The notes under the pieces: generated by a model
Database searches by the model: none
Told to the model about the DNA's origin: nothing
The model's input: the letters and a program-made list of their open reading frames with translations, nothing else
Shown: positions 1 to 8,020 of the stretch, one piece after another
Layout: each line of letters opens with the position of its first letter
How positions within the stretch are numbered: the first letter of the stretch is position 1
Source of the DNA: Bacteroidales bacterium
GTDB lineage: Bacteria > Bacteroidota > Bacteroidia > Bacteroidales > UBA932
Direction: 5' to 3'
DNA length: 64,000 nucleotides
Assembly: GCA_017962375.1 (NCBI GenBank)
Contig: JAGCVJ010000015.1
Location: forward strand, 248,001-312,000
Program-made: the position numbers and the translations under genes

Positions 1-1112
1 CAGACAAGGACCAGCATCTGCTTTTCCTGGAGCCGGAAGGATGGAATACAAACGAGTATTATCTCCAGGGATTCTCCTCTTCTCTGCCGATGGACGTGCA
101 GATAAAAGCCCTTCATAAAATCGAAGGCCTTGAAGACTGCGAGATTTTCCGCCCTGCATACGCGGTGGAATACGACTATTTTCCTCCAACCCAGCTTTGG
201 CACAGCCTGGAGTCCAGGCAGGTTTCCGGCCTTTATTTCGCAGGACAGGTAAATGGCACAACCGGTTACGAAGAAGCCGCGGCACAGGGCCTAATGGCCG
301 GCATCAACGCCTCTCTGGCTATCCAGAAAAAAGAACCGCTAGTTCTCCGTCGCAACCAGTCCTACATAGGCGTTTTAATCGACGATCTGATTACAAAGGG
401 AGTTGACGAACCTTACAGGATGTTCACTTCCCGGGCAGAATACAGAATTCTTCTCAGACAAGACAACGCGGATTTCAGGCTTACCCCGATCGGATATGAA
501 ATCGGATTGGCTTCTGAAGAAAGGATGGCGCTTGTCAGAGACAAATACTCGGCGATAGACAAGATAGTTTCTGTTCTTGACGAGGATACGATATCTGCAC
601 GCGCTTTTAATTCCATCGCCAAATTCGAGCATATTTCCGAAGGCAAGAAGGCTTCTTCTCTGCTAATGCGTCCCGACGTCTTCCTGAGCGATATTCTGGG
701 CGTTGTTCCTCGTGGAACACTCGTAAAAGAAATCCTGGATAATCTTGAATCAGCACATCCGGAAACATCTTCTGCAGACGGTCTGGAGCTGCCATTCAGG
801 CCTTCCGGTTTTTCTTTCCAGAAGAATCCGTCTTACAGGAATTCTCTCTCAGACGAGGTTTTGACAGACGCGGAAACTGCCGTCAAATACCGCGGATATG
901 TGCAAAGAGAACAGCTTGCGGCCGACAGGATGGCTCGCCTGGAGGAGTTGAAGATACCTCAGGGCTTTGATTTCATGAAAGTTACGTCCATTTCTATGGA
1001 GGGCCGCCTAAAGCTGATGAAGTACAGGCCGCAGACCATAGCACAGGCTTCCAGAATCTCCGGCGTTTCTCCTGCCGATATTTCGGTTCTTCTGGTGTAT
1101 TTTGGGCGGTAA
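1..1112 (+). CDS. mnmG: MnmG (GidA) tRNA uridine-5-carboxymethylaminomethyl enzyme, 5' truncated by the window edge
   Basis: The reading frame is open from base 3, before any start codon, so only the C-terminal part is present. The first visible residues ([16 protein letters not shown], then LQGFSSSLP) are a very conserved MnmG stretch, and [22 protein letters not shown] is the FAD-binding signature of the family. [19 protein letters not shown] follows, and the C-terminal helical domain ends in a [15 protein letters not shown] motif. MnmG works with MnmE to modify U34 of several tRNAs, using FAD and a methylene-folate donor. The gene contains a parS-like palindrome at 704-719, in a linker-like part of the protein. 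In many bacteria mnmG lies near oriC and the parAB genes, which fits that observation. Confidence 0.96.
   Translation, partial: DKDQHLLFLEPEGWNTNEYYLQGFSSSLPMDVQIKALHKIEGLEDCEIFRPAYAVEYDYFPPTQLWHSLESRQVSGLYFAGQVNGTTGYEEAAAQGLMAGINASLAIQKKEPLVLRRNQSYIGVLIDDLITKGVDEPYRMFTSRAEYRILLRQDNADFRLTPIGYEIGLASEERMALVRDKYSAIDKIVSVLDEDTISARAFNSIAKFEHISEGKKASSLLMRPDVFLSDILGVVPRGTLVKEILDNLESAHPETSSADGLELPFRPSGFSFQKNPSYRNSLSDEVLTDAETAVKYRGYVQREQLAADRMARLEELKIPQGFDFMKVTSISMEGRLKLMKYRPQTIAQASRISGVSPADISVLLVYFGR
704..719. promoter_or_regulatory. parS-like palindrome inside mnmG
   Basis: TGTTCCTCGTGGAACA is a palindrome with 6-bp arms around TCGT. It differs at one position from TGTTCCACGTGGAACA, a form of the ParB-binding parS site known from pseudomonads. 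The same 16 bases occur again at 1315-1330. Here it encodes V-P-R-G-T of MnmG. ParB binding is inferred from the match and the duplication. Confidence 0.6.
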
Positions 1113-1314
1113 AAACGCTAAAGTTCCGCTTTTATCAACAAATATAAACAACTAATAAACACTTCATTATATTTGAACATATAAAGTATTGCTTTATGCT
1201 AAAAAAACAGCCGGAAATCGGCCGAAAAACAGACTGCGGATACACTTGTTATTTTAAGTACCACTTTATATAAACAAATATAATAAGCTGTTATATTGTG
1301 CGTTAAATTAAAAT

Positions 1315-1330
1315 TGTTCCTCGTGGAACA
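1315..1330. promoter_or_regulatory. parS-like palindrome downstream of mnmG
   Basis: A second, identical copy of TGTTCCTCGTGGAACA, 611 bp from the copy inside mnmG. In non-coding DNA nothing constrains these 16 bases to match the coding copy, so shared recognition by one protein is the simplest explanation. ParB is the best candidate. Confidence 0.6.
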
Positions 1331-1406
1331 GCCAAAAAAGCGGCTTTCAAAAACACCCCTATTTTAAGCGTTCTCCCCTAAAACCAGGAAAGAGGCCGTC
1401 TGAAAC

Positions 1407-1435
1407 AAAAATAGCCCGAAAATCGGGCTATTTTT
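1407..1435. terminator. Bidirectional intrinsic terminator between mnmG and ltaE
   Basis: Perfect 13-bp inverted repeat: AAAAATAGCCCGA, loop AAA, TCGGGCTATTTTT. The A-tract/T-tract symmetry lets it act on both converging transcripts. Confidence 0.9.
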
Positions 1436-1452
1436 ACGTTTTAGGCCTTTGT

Positions 1453-2514
1453 TTAGGCCAAAATCTTCTCCAAATCGGCTACAAAACTGTCTATATCCGC
1501 TTCCGTAGTCTTGAAGGAGCACATCAGTCTTACTTCCTTGATGTTTTCTCTCCAGACATAGAAAATGTACTTTTCCTGGAGAAACGCCATTTGCTCATCC
1601 TTAAGCGGAGCAAGGGAGATATACACTCCATTTGTGTCCACGTTCTGGGTGAAATACACTCCTTTTGCCATCGCTGAGGATTCTCTGAGTTTTTTCTCCA
1701 GATATTTTGCCAGGGCGTTGGAATGAGATGCCATTTTCAGGTACAGGTCGTCTTTCAGATAGGCTTCAAACTGTGCGGCGATAAAGCGGTTCTTGGAGTA
1801 AAGCTGGGTGGCCTGCTTGCGTATGTAGGCAAGGTTTTCGGCCATTTCCTTGTTTCTTTTCAGATTGAAAACAACCACAGCCTCCCCTATCAGAAGCCCG
1901 TTCTTGGTGCCTCCGAAGCTTAGCACATCCACGCCGGTGTCGGCGATCATTTCCTTGATTGAAATGTTCATTGCCGCTGCTGCGTTGGATATTCTGGAGC
2001 CGTCCACGTGGATAAAGCCCCCTACCGAATGCATCAGGTCTGCCAGGGCCCTAATTTCATCTACCGTGTACAGGGTTTCAAATTCTGTCGGCTGGGAAAT
2101 CGAAAGGATTGCCGGCTGGACCTTGTGCTGGTCTCCGAACTTAAGGCATTCCTTGACGGTTTCCGGCTTTACCTTTCCGCCCTCCTGGTAAAGCGGGGTT
2201 ATCCTGCAGGACGAGAATCTTTCTACCGCGCCGCATTCGTCTTCGATTATGTGGGCGCAGGACGGGGCAAGTATGGTGCTGAACGGCTTAAGGAAAGATG
2301 CCAGGGAAACAACGTTTGCACCGGTTCCATTAAGCACAAAAAGGGCCTTGCAGTCATTACCCAGCAAGGCCTCGATTTGTCTTAGAACCCCTTCTGTGTA
2401 TTCATCTTCTCCATAGCCGAAGCAATAGCCCTCGTTCACACGCTCTATTGCCTGAAGAATGGAAGGATGGATACCGGAGTGGTTGTCACTCCCGAAAGAG
2501 CATTTTTTCATCAA
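1453..2514 (-). CDS. ltaE: Low-specificity L-threonine aldolase (beta-eliminating lyase family)
   Basis: A 353-residue fold-type I PLP enzyme, the usual length for threonine aldolases. SDNHSGIHPSILQA at the N-terminus, HIIEDECGA, HVDGSRISNAA and LSFGGTKNG are family landmarks. The lysine at residue 204 in SFGGTKNG should bind PLP. It cleaves L-threonine or allo-threonine to glycine and acetaldehyde. The gene starts 6 bp after the stop of gcvH and so is co-transcribed with it, putting glycine formation and a glycine-cleavage carrier protein in one unit. A terminator lies just downstream. Other beta-eliminating lyases share the fold, so exact substrate preference is inferred. Confidence 0.88.
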   Translation of the reverse strand: MMKKCSFGSDNHSGIHPSILQAIERVNEGYCFGYGEDEYTEGVLRQIEALLGNDCKALFVLNGTGANVVSLASFLKPFSTILAPSCAHIIEDECGAVERFSSCRITPLYQEGGKVKPETVKECLKFGDQHKVQPAILSISQPTEFETLYTVDEIRALADLMHSVGGFIHVDGSRISNAAAAMNISIKEMIADTGVDVLSFGGTKNGLLIGEAVVVFNLKRNKEMAENLAYIRKQATQLYSKNRFIAAQFEAYLKDDLYLKMASHSNALAKYLEKKLRESSAMAKGVYFTQNVDTNGVYISLAPLKDEQMAFLQEKYIFYVWRENIKEVRLMCSFKTTEADIDSFVADLEKILA

Positions 2515-2520
2515 GTGAGA

Positions 2521-2904
2521 TTATTTGCAGATGCCCTCGTAAGCGGCAGCGTCAAGCAGAGAATCAACCTCTGAAGGGTTGGTCATCTCGACTTTGATCA
2601 GCCAGCCGGCTCCGTAAGGATCCTTGTTTACGCTTTCCGGAGCGCTTTCCAGGTCCGGGTTGATTTCAATAACCTTTCCGCTTACAGGCATCAGAGCGTC
2701 AGCTACGGTCTTTACGGCCTCGATGCTTCCGAACTGGTCTCCTGCTGCAAGAGTTTCACCCTCGCAGGTGATATCGAGGAAGACGATGTCTCCCAGCTCG
2801 CTCTGAGCAAAATCTGTAATGCCTACAGTTGCAATGTTGCCCTCTACGCTAACCCACTCGTGGTCGTTAGAGTACTTGAGATTTGAAGGAATATTCATAT
2901 TCAA
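2521..2904 (-). CDS. gcvH: Glycine cleavage system H protein
   Basis: A 127-residue lipoyl carrier protein. The motif [18 protein letters not shown] contains the lipoylated lysine (K65), and [10 protein letters not shown] near the N-terminus and [10 protein letters not shown] near the C-terminus are typical. It shuttles the aminomethyl group between the P, T and L proteins of glycine cleavage, none of which are encoded in this window. Its own promoter overlaps the 3' end of menA. The gene is followed 6 bp later by ltaE. Confidence 0.95.
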   Translation of the reverse strand: MNMNIPSNLKYSNDHEWVSVEGNIATVGITDFAQSELGDIVFLDITCEGETLAAGDQFGSIEAVKTVADALMPVSGKVIEINPDLESAPESVNKDPYGAGWLIKVEMTNPSEVDSLLDAAAYEGICK

Positions 2905-2942
2905 AGTTTTTATGTGATTATCAAATATTTGTTTGCAAAAGT

Positions 2943-2974
2943 CAAAAGTATGAAATCTCAGCGACTATACCAAA
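2943..2974 (-). promoter_or_regulatory. Bacteroidota-type promoter for gcvH-ltaE
   Basis: On the minus strand, TTTG (plus 2971-2974), a 20-bp spacer and TACTTTTG (plus 2943-2950) match the TTTG-N19/20-TAnnTTTG consensus. The -33 part lies inside the end of menA. The start codon is about 40 bp downstream. Confidence 0.7.
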
Positions 2975-3962
2975 CCGGAAGCACGGCCAGTGCAATGGTG
3001 AGTGCAAACAACAGGCTATATATCAATATATTCCGCGATGTTTGCCCGAGCACGGCATTTAGTTCTTTTCCGTGGTTGATCCTTACCATATTCCCGTGGG
3101 CCAGGAAATGGAACGGCAAAAAGAAAAGCGGAATCACAAGGTTGAACGGGAATCCTGTCCCGACAAACCGTCCGCAGACCACCATCGCCCCTATCGTTGC
3201 AACGCATCCATTCAAAAGATAAAGCCATTCTGAAGTCTTGGACCCGAGTCTTACCACAAGCGTTTTCTTTCCGTTTTTGAGATCCTGCTCCCTGTCGCGA
3301 TAATTGTTTATAATCAGAAGGTTATTCACGACAATCCCAACGCAGAACCCCGCCAGGACTACAAGCATTACCATACCCCACGAAACGGAAGAGCCCATTT
3401 CAACCACATCACCCCCAAGACCAGACGGAGACATAAAGATATTTTTTGGGGATATGACATGGAATGTAAAAAACACTGGGATGATGCCGAAAAATATGAC
3501 CACCATGACATCACCCAACCCCAGATACGAGAACTTAGTCGTGTAGAGGAAAGCTCCAAGGATGCAGAGCAACCCAACGGCCAGCATCCACCATCCTCCA
3601 AAATAAACCAGAGGAAGTCCTATAAGCAGTGATATTATGGTTGTTATGACTATTCCCGTCTTCATTGCAGATGGGGTTATCCAACCTTTTGAGCACGCTC
3701 TTTCGGGACCCAGCCTTTCTTCAGAATCCGCCCCCTTCTTGAAGTCGAAATAATCGTTGATGAAATTGGCGTCTATCTGCATTGCCAGCGCAAACAGAAC
3801 GCAAAAGCCAAACGGAATGACTCCTGTTGTCCATCTTCCATAAGCCAGGAGCACCGCAAATCCCAGGGCCGCTCCCACCAGAACAGGAGCGACGGCACCG
3901 GCCAGGGTTTTGGGGCGGGCGGCTAATATCCAGGCTTTCAGGGAGTTAGTCTTTACCTGCAT
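2958..3962 (-). CDS. menA: 1,4-dihydroxy-2-naphthoate polyprenyltransferase (UbiA family)
   Basis: A 334-residue polytopic membrane protein with the two Asp-rich prenyl-diphosphate motifs of the UbiA superfamily: [11 protein letters not shown] in the first third, and [17 protein letters not shown] in the second half. The second reads as the MenA form (YRDxxxDxxxGKxTL). It attaches the polyprenyl tail to DHNA in menaquinone synthesis at the inner membrane. It follows ruvA by 4 bp and is probably translated from the same message. No other men genes are nearby. The start is the ATG just inside the ruvA-menA gap. Confidence 0.92.
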   Translation of the reverse strand: MQVKTNSLKAWILAARPKTLAGAVAPVLVGAALGFAVLLAYGRWTTGVIPFGFCVLFALAMQIDANFINDYFDFKKGADSEERLGPERACSKGWITPSAMKTGIVITTIISLLIGLPLVYFGGWWMLAVGLLCILGAFLYTTKFSYLGLGDVMVVIFFGIIPVFFTFHVISPKNIFMSPSGLGGDVVEMGSSVSWGMVMLVVLAGFCVGIVVNNLLIINNYRDREQDLKNGKKTLVVRLGSKTSEWLYLLNGCVATIGAMVVCGRFVGTGFPFNLVIPLFFLPFHFLAHGNMVRINHGKELNAVLGQTSRNILIYSLLFALTIALAVLPVWYSR

Positions 3963-3966
3963 GGGG

Positions 3967-4554
3967 TTAGAGTCTCTTCAGGGCGAGTTTGATGATTTGC
4001 TCTACGGAAGCGGCCGGGTTCTGGCGGAGGATGTCCCCTATCACCTTTTCTGAGTCAGGCTTCTTGAAGCCGAGCATTATCAGGGCGCCGAGGGCCTCTT
4101 CTCCGACAGGGCTCTTTGCGGCAGGGCCGAGAGGAAGGGTGGATGTGTCTGAACCCTTGGAGATCTTGTCTTTGAGTTCGATGATTACCTTCTGGGCGGT
4201 CTTGAGGCCTATTCCCTTGACAGCCTTGATCTTGTTGACGTCATCTGTAGCAATGGCGGTCTTGAGCTCTTCTGTGCTCAGAGAAGAAAGAATCATCCTG
4301 GCTGTGTTCGGGCCAACCCCGTTGACGTTGATAAGAAGGGTAAACATATATCTTTCCTCCTTGCTTGCAAAGCCGTACCACATTGCAATGTCTTCTTTCA
4401 CATAGTAGTAGATGTAGAGCTTGGCTTCCTTGAGGTTCTGGATATCAGTGAAGGTCTGGAGAGAAATCTCCAGCTTATAGCCAATTCCTCCGGCTTCCAC
4501 GATTGCCTGAGTAGGGGTTGTTTCAACCAGCAGTCCTTTTATGTAATCGTACAT
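3967..4554 (-). CDS. ruvA: Holliday junction branch migration protein RuvA
   Basis: 195 residues, normal for RuvA. The N-terminal OB domain starts MYDYIKGLLVETTPTQAIVE, the middle carries the helix-hairpin-helix motifs (LLINVNGVGPNTARMILS and IKAVKGIGLKTAQKVIIELKDKI), and domain III (EALGALIMLGFKKPDSEKVI) would contact RuvB. It tetramerises on four-way junctions and recruits RuvB. The menA start codon follows after 4 bp. Confidence 0.96.
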   Translation of the reverse strand: MYDYIKGLLVETTPTQAIVEAGGIGYKLEISLQTFTDIQNLKEAKLYIYYYVKEDIAMWYGFASKEERYMFTLLINVNGVGPNTARMILSSLSTEELKTAIATDDVNKIKAVKGIGLKTAQKVIIELKDKISKGSDTSTLPLGPAAKSPVGEEALGALIMLGFKKPDSEKVIGDILRQNPAASVEQIIKLALKRL

Positions 4555-4579
4555 ATATCGGTTCTTGAAGTAAGTTTGG

Positions 4580-5353
4580 TTAATCTGCTAAATCTTCGCG
4601 GAATATGACGCTTCCGCTGGCCTGGTGGGTTGCAAGGATAAGCACCTCTGCTATCTGCACGTGTTCAGGTGCGCTGGCTGCATAGAACGCCACGTCTGCG
4701 ATATCCGCTCCGCTGAGAGGCTTGATGCCTTTGTAAACCTTGTCTGCGCGGGCGCTGTCGCCGTGGAAGCGGGTGGTGGAGAAATTGGTTTCAACCAAGC
4801 CCGGCTTGAGGTTGGTAACCCTGATAGGGGTGTGGGCCAGGTCGATGCGGAGGCCGTCGCTGAGAGCCTTTACAGCAGCCTTGGTGGCGCAATAGACGTT
4901 GCCGTTGGCGTATGCGGCGTCTCCGGCCACGCTTCCGATATTGATTACGTGACCCTTGTTTCTTCTTACCATTCCCGGAACAATGAGCCTGGTCATATAA
5001 AGAAGGCCCTTGATGTTGGTGTCTATCATAGTCTCCCAGTCGTCTATATCTCCGTCATATTCAGGCTCCAGGCCAAGAGCCAGCCCTGCGTTATTCACCA
5101 GCACGTCTATGTCCGCCCAGTCTTCTGGAAGAGAGAGAATTGCCTTTTGAGCGGCCTCCTTATCCCTGACATCGAAAATCAGGGGATAAGTCTCAATGTT
5201 GGGGCAGAGAGAGAGAATTTCCTTTTCGGCGGCCGATACTTTTTCCTTGGTTCTTCCGGTGAGGATAATGTCGTATCCTCCTTGCGCAAACCTGACGGCG
5301 CAAGCCTTTCCAATGCCGCTGGTTGCTCCGGTAATCAAAACTGTCTTGTTCAT
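4580..5353 (-). CDS. NAD(P)-dependent short-chain dehydrogenase (YdfG-like SDR)
   Basis: 257 residues from the ATG at 5353, directly followed by MNKTVLITGATSGIGKACA, which contains the TGxxxGIG cofactor motif. NNAGLALG and the catalytic set S-Y-K (INIGSVAGDAAYANGNVYCATKAA) are present. Longer in-frame starts upstream would run into the sufS promoter region and add unrelated residues. The closest known type is the YdfG 3-hydroxy acid dehydrogenase group that oxidises serine or 3-hydroxypropionate, but substrate cannot be fixed by reading. It is divergent from sufS and lies upstream of ruvA. Confidence 0.88.
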   Translation of the reverse strand: MNKTVLITGATSGIGKACAVRFAQGGYDIILTGRTKEKVSAAEKEILSLCPNIETYPLIFDVRDKEAAQKAILSLPEDWADIDVLVNNAGLALGLEPEYDGDIDDWETMIDTNIKGLLYMTRLIVPGMVRRNKGHVINIGSVAGDAAYANGNVYCATKAAVKALSDGLRIDLAHTPIRVTNLKPGLVETNFSTTRFHGDSARADKVYKGIKPLSGADIADVAFYAASAPEHVQIAEVLILATHQASGSVIFREDLAD

Positions 5354-5359
5354 ACAAAG

Positions 5360-5388
5360 CAAATTTAGAAAAATTCGTTGTATTTTTG
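5360..5388. promoter_or_regulatory. Divergent promoter region SDR / sufS
   Basis: The 60-bp gap holds two facing -7 motifs: TAAATTTG on the minus strand (plus 5360-5367) for the SDR and TATTTTTG on the plus strand (5381-5388) for sufS. Clear -33 elements were not found for either. Confidence 0.5.
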
Positions 5389-5413
5389 CATTTTGCACAA
5401 CAGAGTAGTATTT

Positions 5414-6682
5414 ATGAAACGCGCAAGGCATGACATAATAACCGAAGTGAGGGCAAGGGTGCCCGCATTGAACCTGAAGATGAATGGGGAGAACCTCGTT
5501 TATCTGGACAATGCCGCCACCACCCAGAAGCCGTCTCAAGTGCTTGATTTTCTCAGCGATGCGCTTGTGACAAGGAATGCCAACGTGCACCGCTCGATGT
5601 ATGAGCTGTCCGACTTTTCCACAATGGCGTACGAGAACGCCAGGGAAAAGGTGAGGAGTTTCATAAACGCTCCGTCAAGAGAGAATGTGATATTCACATC
5701 GGGGACCACAGCTTCCATTAATCTTGTGGCCACTTGTTTCTGCCAGAGGTTTGTTGGCAGGGGAGATGTGATTCTGATTGAGGGAGATTCTCACCACTCC
5801 AACATAGTGCCTTGGCAGATTACGGCCGAAAGAGCCGGGGCTGAGGTCAAGGTGATTCCGACAGACGTGATGACAGGGGCGGGAAGAAGCGGAAGAGTAG
5901 CCGTTGAGGAACTTGAAGGCTTGCTTTCGGACAATGTCAAGATATTGGCAATCACCCAGATATCTAATATCACAGGTCTTCATAATCCGGTAGGGGAGAT
6001 TATTTCTGCGGCACACTCAAAGGGAATACCGGTTCTGGTAGACGGAGCGCAGGGAATTGTGCATTCGCCGGTTGACGTGCAGGCTATGGACTGTGACTTC
6101 TACGCCTTTTCCGCCCACAAGATTTACGGGGCAACCGGAGTAGGGGTGCTTTACGGAAAGAAAGATTTGCTGGAGGCGCTGCCGCCTTATATGGGCGGGG
6201 GAGATATGGTGGAAACGGTTACATACCAGAAGACTACGTATGCCCCGCTTCCGCTCAAATTTGAAGCCGGAACTCCGAATTTCATAGGCGCGTCCTCGCT
6301 TTTGCCGGCCCTTGAATTCGCCGAGTATCTGAGAAATGGAGAAGTAGGGGAGGCTGTGAAGGAAGAAGAAGGTGAGATAATTGCCTATATGCTGGACAGG
6401 CTTTCCGCTCCAGGAATAGAGCTTTACGGCAAGCCTTATGACGTTGGAGAGAAGATTCCAATCTTCACTTTCAACATTGAAAGCATAAATGCAGGTGATT
6501 TGGCTCAACTGCTTGACAAGATGGGTGTTGCAGTGCGTTCAGGACTGATGTGCGCCGAGCCTCTTCTGAATAGTTTCGGAGCGGTGTCCGCCCTAAGGGC
6601 TTCGTTTGCTCCGTACAATACTTTGGAAGAAGCCAAGACGTTCATCAGATGTCTCGAGAGAGCCAGAATGATGCTGTCGTGA
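5414..6682 (+). CDS. sufS: Cysteine desulfurase SufS
   Basis: 422 residues from the ATG at 5414. A further in-frame ATG at 5378 lies on top of the -7 motif and is unlikely. The NNAATTQKP-type start (YLDNAATTQKPSQVL), the PLP lysine in FSAHKIYGATGVGVLYG, and the nucleophilic cysteine C380 in RSGLMCAEPLL mark the group II SufS family. It removes sulfur from cysteine and hands it to SufE. The gene product of the next cistron, 13 bp away, has a SufE domain. The scaffold genes sufBCD are elsewhere in this window (31050-35057), so the Fe-S system is split in two loci. Confidence 0.96.
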   Translation: MKRARHDIITEVRARVPALNLKMNGENLVYLDNAATTQKPSQVLDFLSDALVTRNANVHRSMYELSDFSTMAYENAREKVRSFINAPSRENVIFTSGTTASINLVATCFCQRFVGRGDVILIEGDSHHSNIVPWQITAERAGAEVKVIPTDVMTGAGRSGRVAVEELEGLLSDNVKILAITQISNITGLHNPVGEIISAAHSKGIPVLVDGAQGIVHSPVDVQAMDCDFYAFSAHKIYGATGVGVLYGKKDLLEALPPYMGGGDMVETVTYQKTTYAPLPLKFEAGTPNFIGASSLLPALEFAEYLRNGEVGEAVKEEEGEIIAYMLDRLSAPGIELYGKPYDVGEKIPIFTFNIESINAGDLAQLLDKMGVAVRSGLMCAEPLLNSFGAVSALRASFAPYNTLEEAKTFIRCLERARMMLS

Positions 6683-6695
6683 AAAGAAGAAAATT

Positions 6696-7445
6696 ATGAC
6701 GATAAAAGAAATAGAACAGCAGATAGTAGAGGAGTTTTCCCTCTTTGACAACTGGATGGACAAATACCAGTATATCATAGACTTGGGAAAATCAATGCCA
6801 GTGATAGATGAAGCCAGGAAGAAGGACGAGAATCTTATCAAAGGCTGCCAGAGCCGCGTGTGGCTGGACTGCAGGGAAGAAGACGGGAAACTTTATTTTT
6901 CGGCAGACAGCGACGCCATTATCACCAAGGGCATAATTTCTCTTCTGATCAGGGTTTATGACGGGCACACTCCGGACGAAATACTGGAGTCCGAAATAGA
7001 TTTCATAGACACGATAGGGCTGAGGAGCAACTTGTCTCCAACCAGGGCTAACGGTCTGGTTTCAATGATGAAGCAGATTAAGCTTTATGCGCTGGCTTTC
7101 AAGGAGAAAGAGAAGGCCCTTGCTGAGGATAAATACAGCGTGGAGGACGTGCAGAAAAACGTAATCAGGGCTCTCAAGCAGGTCTTTGATCCGGAGATTC
7201 CGGTTAACGTTTACGACCTGGGGCTGATTTACGAAATCAAGGTAGGGGACGACAGAAATGTTTTCATTAAGATGACGATGACATCTCCAACCTGTCCTCT
7301 GGCCGAGGATGTGGTAAATGATGTCAACAACGCTGTGTCAGACGCTCCTGGAGTCAAGGGCGTGCAGATAGAATTGACGTTCGAACCGGAATGGGATGAA
7401 AGCAGAATGAGTGAAGAAGCTCGGTTAGAGCTGGGGCTAATGTAA
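6696..7445 (+). CDS. SufE sulfur acceptor fused to a DUF59/MIP18 (SufT-like) domain
   Basis: 249 residues with two domains. Residues 1 to about 140 are SufE: EEFSLFDNWMDKYQYIIDLG, and the acceptor cysteine C51 in LIKGCQSRVWL. Residues from about 147 to the end are a DUF59 domain: VIRALKQVFDPEIPVNVYDLGLIY and MTSPTCPLAED with the conserved cysteine. SufE takes persulfide sulfur from SufS and delivers it to SufBCD. DUF59/SufT proteins assist Fe-S maturation. In related genomes these are usually separate neighbouring genes, so this looks like a gene fusion. The last base of the stop codon is the first base of the folK ATG. Confidence 0.92.
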   Translation: MTIKEIEQQIVEEFSLFDNWMDKYQYIIDLGKSMPVIDEARKKDENLIKGCQSRVWLDCREEDGKLYFSADSDAIITKGIISLLIRVYDGHTPDEILESEIDFIDTIGLRSNLSPTRANGLVSMMKQIKLYALAFKEKEKALAEDKYSVEDVQKNVIRALKQVFDPEIPVNVYDLGLIYEIKVGDDRNVFIKMTMTSPTCPLAEDVVNDVNNAVSDAPGVKGVQIELTFEPEWDESRMSEEARLELGLM

Positions 7446-8008
7446 TGGAAAACATGGAGTTATATAAGGTTGTGCTGCTGCTTGGAAGCAATCTCCCGTT
7501 GGGGAATTTGTCTCCGGAGCAGATAATAGAAGAGGCAGACAAGGAAATAGTGGACGCTCTTCTTCCCGATTATCTTGTGGTGGAGTCTTTGGAGGAGGCG
7601 GTTTTTACAACCGATATAATATCCACTCAGCCTTGCGGGGAATTTGAAGAAACCCGAAACGAAAAGGGAGAGGCCGTGCCCACTCCTGATTTCATGAACC
7701 AGGTTCTTTGCTGCATTACGGACAAGGCTCCGGAAGAGGTGCTCAGCCAGACCCAGAGGATTGAAAAACTCTTCGGGAGGATGAGAACTTACAAGGAAAA
7801 AAACGGGATTTTCCAGAATAGAACACTGGATATAGATATATTGAAAGCCTTTAAACACGGCGGGGCGGACAAAACGGCGGACAAGGGGGAGGACAAAACC
7901 ACCGTATGGACTGAAATAGAGATGAATACCCCAAAGCTCATAATACCCCATCCGCAGATAAAAACAAGGCCGTTCGTGAGCGTTTTGCTGAACAAACTGA
8001 AGATATAA
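7445..8008 (+). CDS. folK: 2-amino-4-hydroxy-6-hydroxymethyldihydropteridine pyrophosphokinase (HPPK)
   Basis: 187 residues. LLLGSNLPLGN at the N-terminus, FMNQVLCCIT, and the signature NRTLDIDIL with IIPHPQIKTRPFV are those of FolK. It transfers pyrophosphate from ATP to the pterin in folate synthesis. It overlaps the stop of the preceding gene by one base, so translation is probably coupled. An acidic/lysine-rich loop between the DIDIL and PHP motifs is longer than in E. coli FolK. glyS follows 12 bp later. Confidence 0.9.
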   Translation: MENMELYKVVLLLGSNLPLGNLSPEQIIEEADKEIVDALLPDYLVVESLEEAVFTTDIISTQPCGEFEETRNEKGEAVPTPDFMNQVLCCITDKAPEEVLSQTQRIEKLFGRMRTYKEKNGIFQNRTLDIDILKAFKHGGADKTADKGEDKTTVWTEIEMNTPKLIIPHPQIKTRPFVSVLLNKLKI

Positions 8009-8020
8009 AATAGTGTAGAT

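Larger units (their letters stand above)
1113..1452. other. 340-bp intergenic region between convergent mnmG and ltaE
   Basis: No coding sequence is evident. Reading left to right it holds a -7-like motif TATATTTG (1168-1175) without a matching -33 element, a short inverted repeat ATAAAG-tattg-CTTTAT (1181-1197), a small GCCG/CGGC hairpin (1210-1222), the second parS-like site (1315-1330), and a strong stem-loop terminator (1407-1435). The region is AT-rich. A small RNA starting from the 1168 motif is possible but nothing else supports it. Confidence 0.7.

Noticed and set aside
1168..1330. Small RNA gene downstream of mnmG
   Set aside because: Only a lone -7-like motif supports it. There is no -33 element at the right spacing and no conserved fold that I can see.
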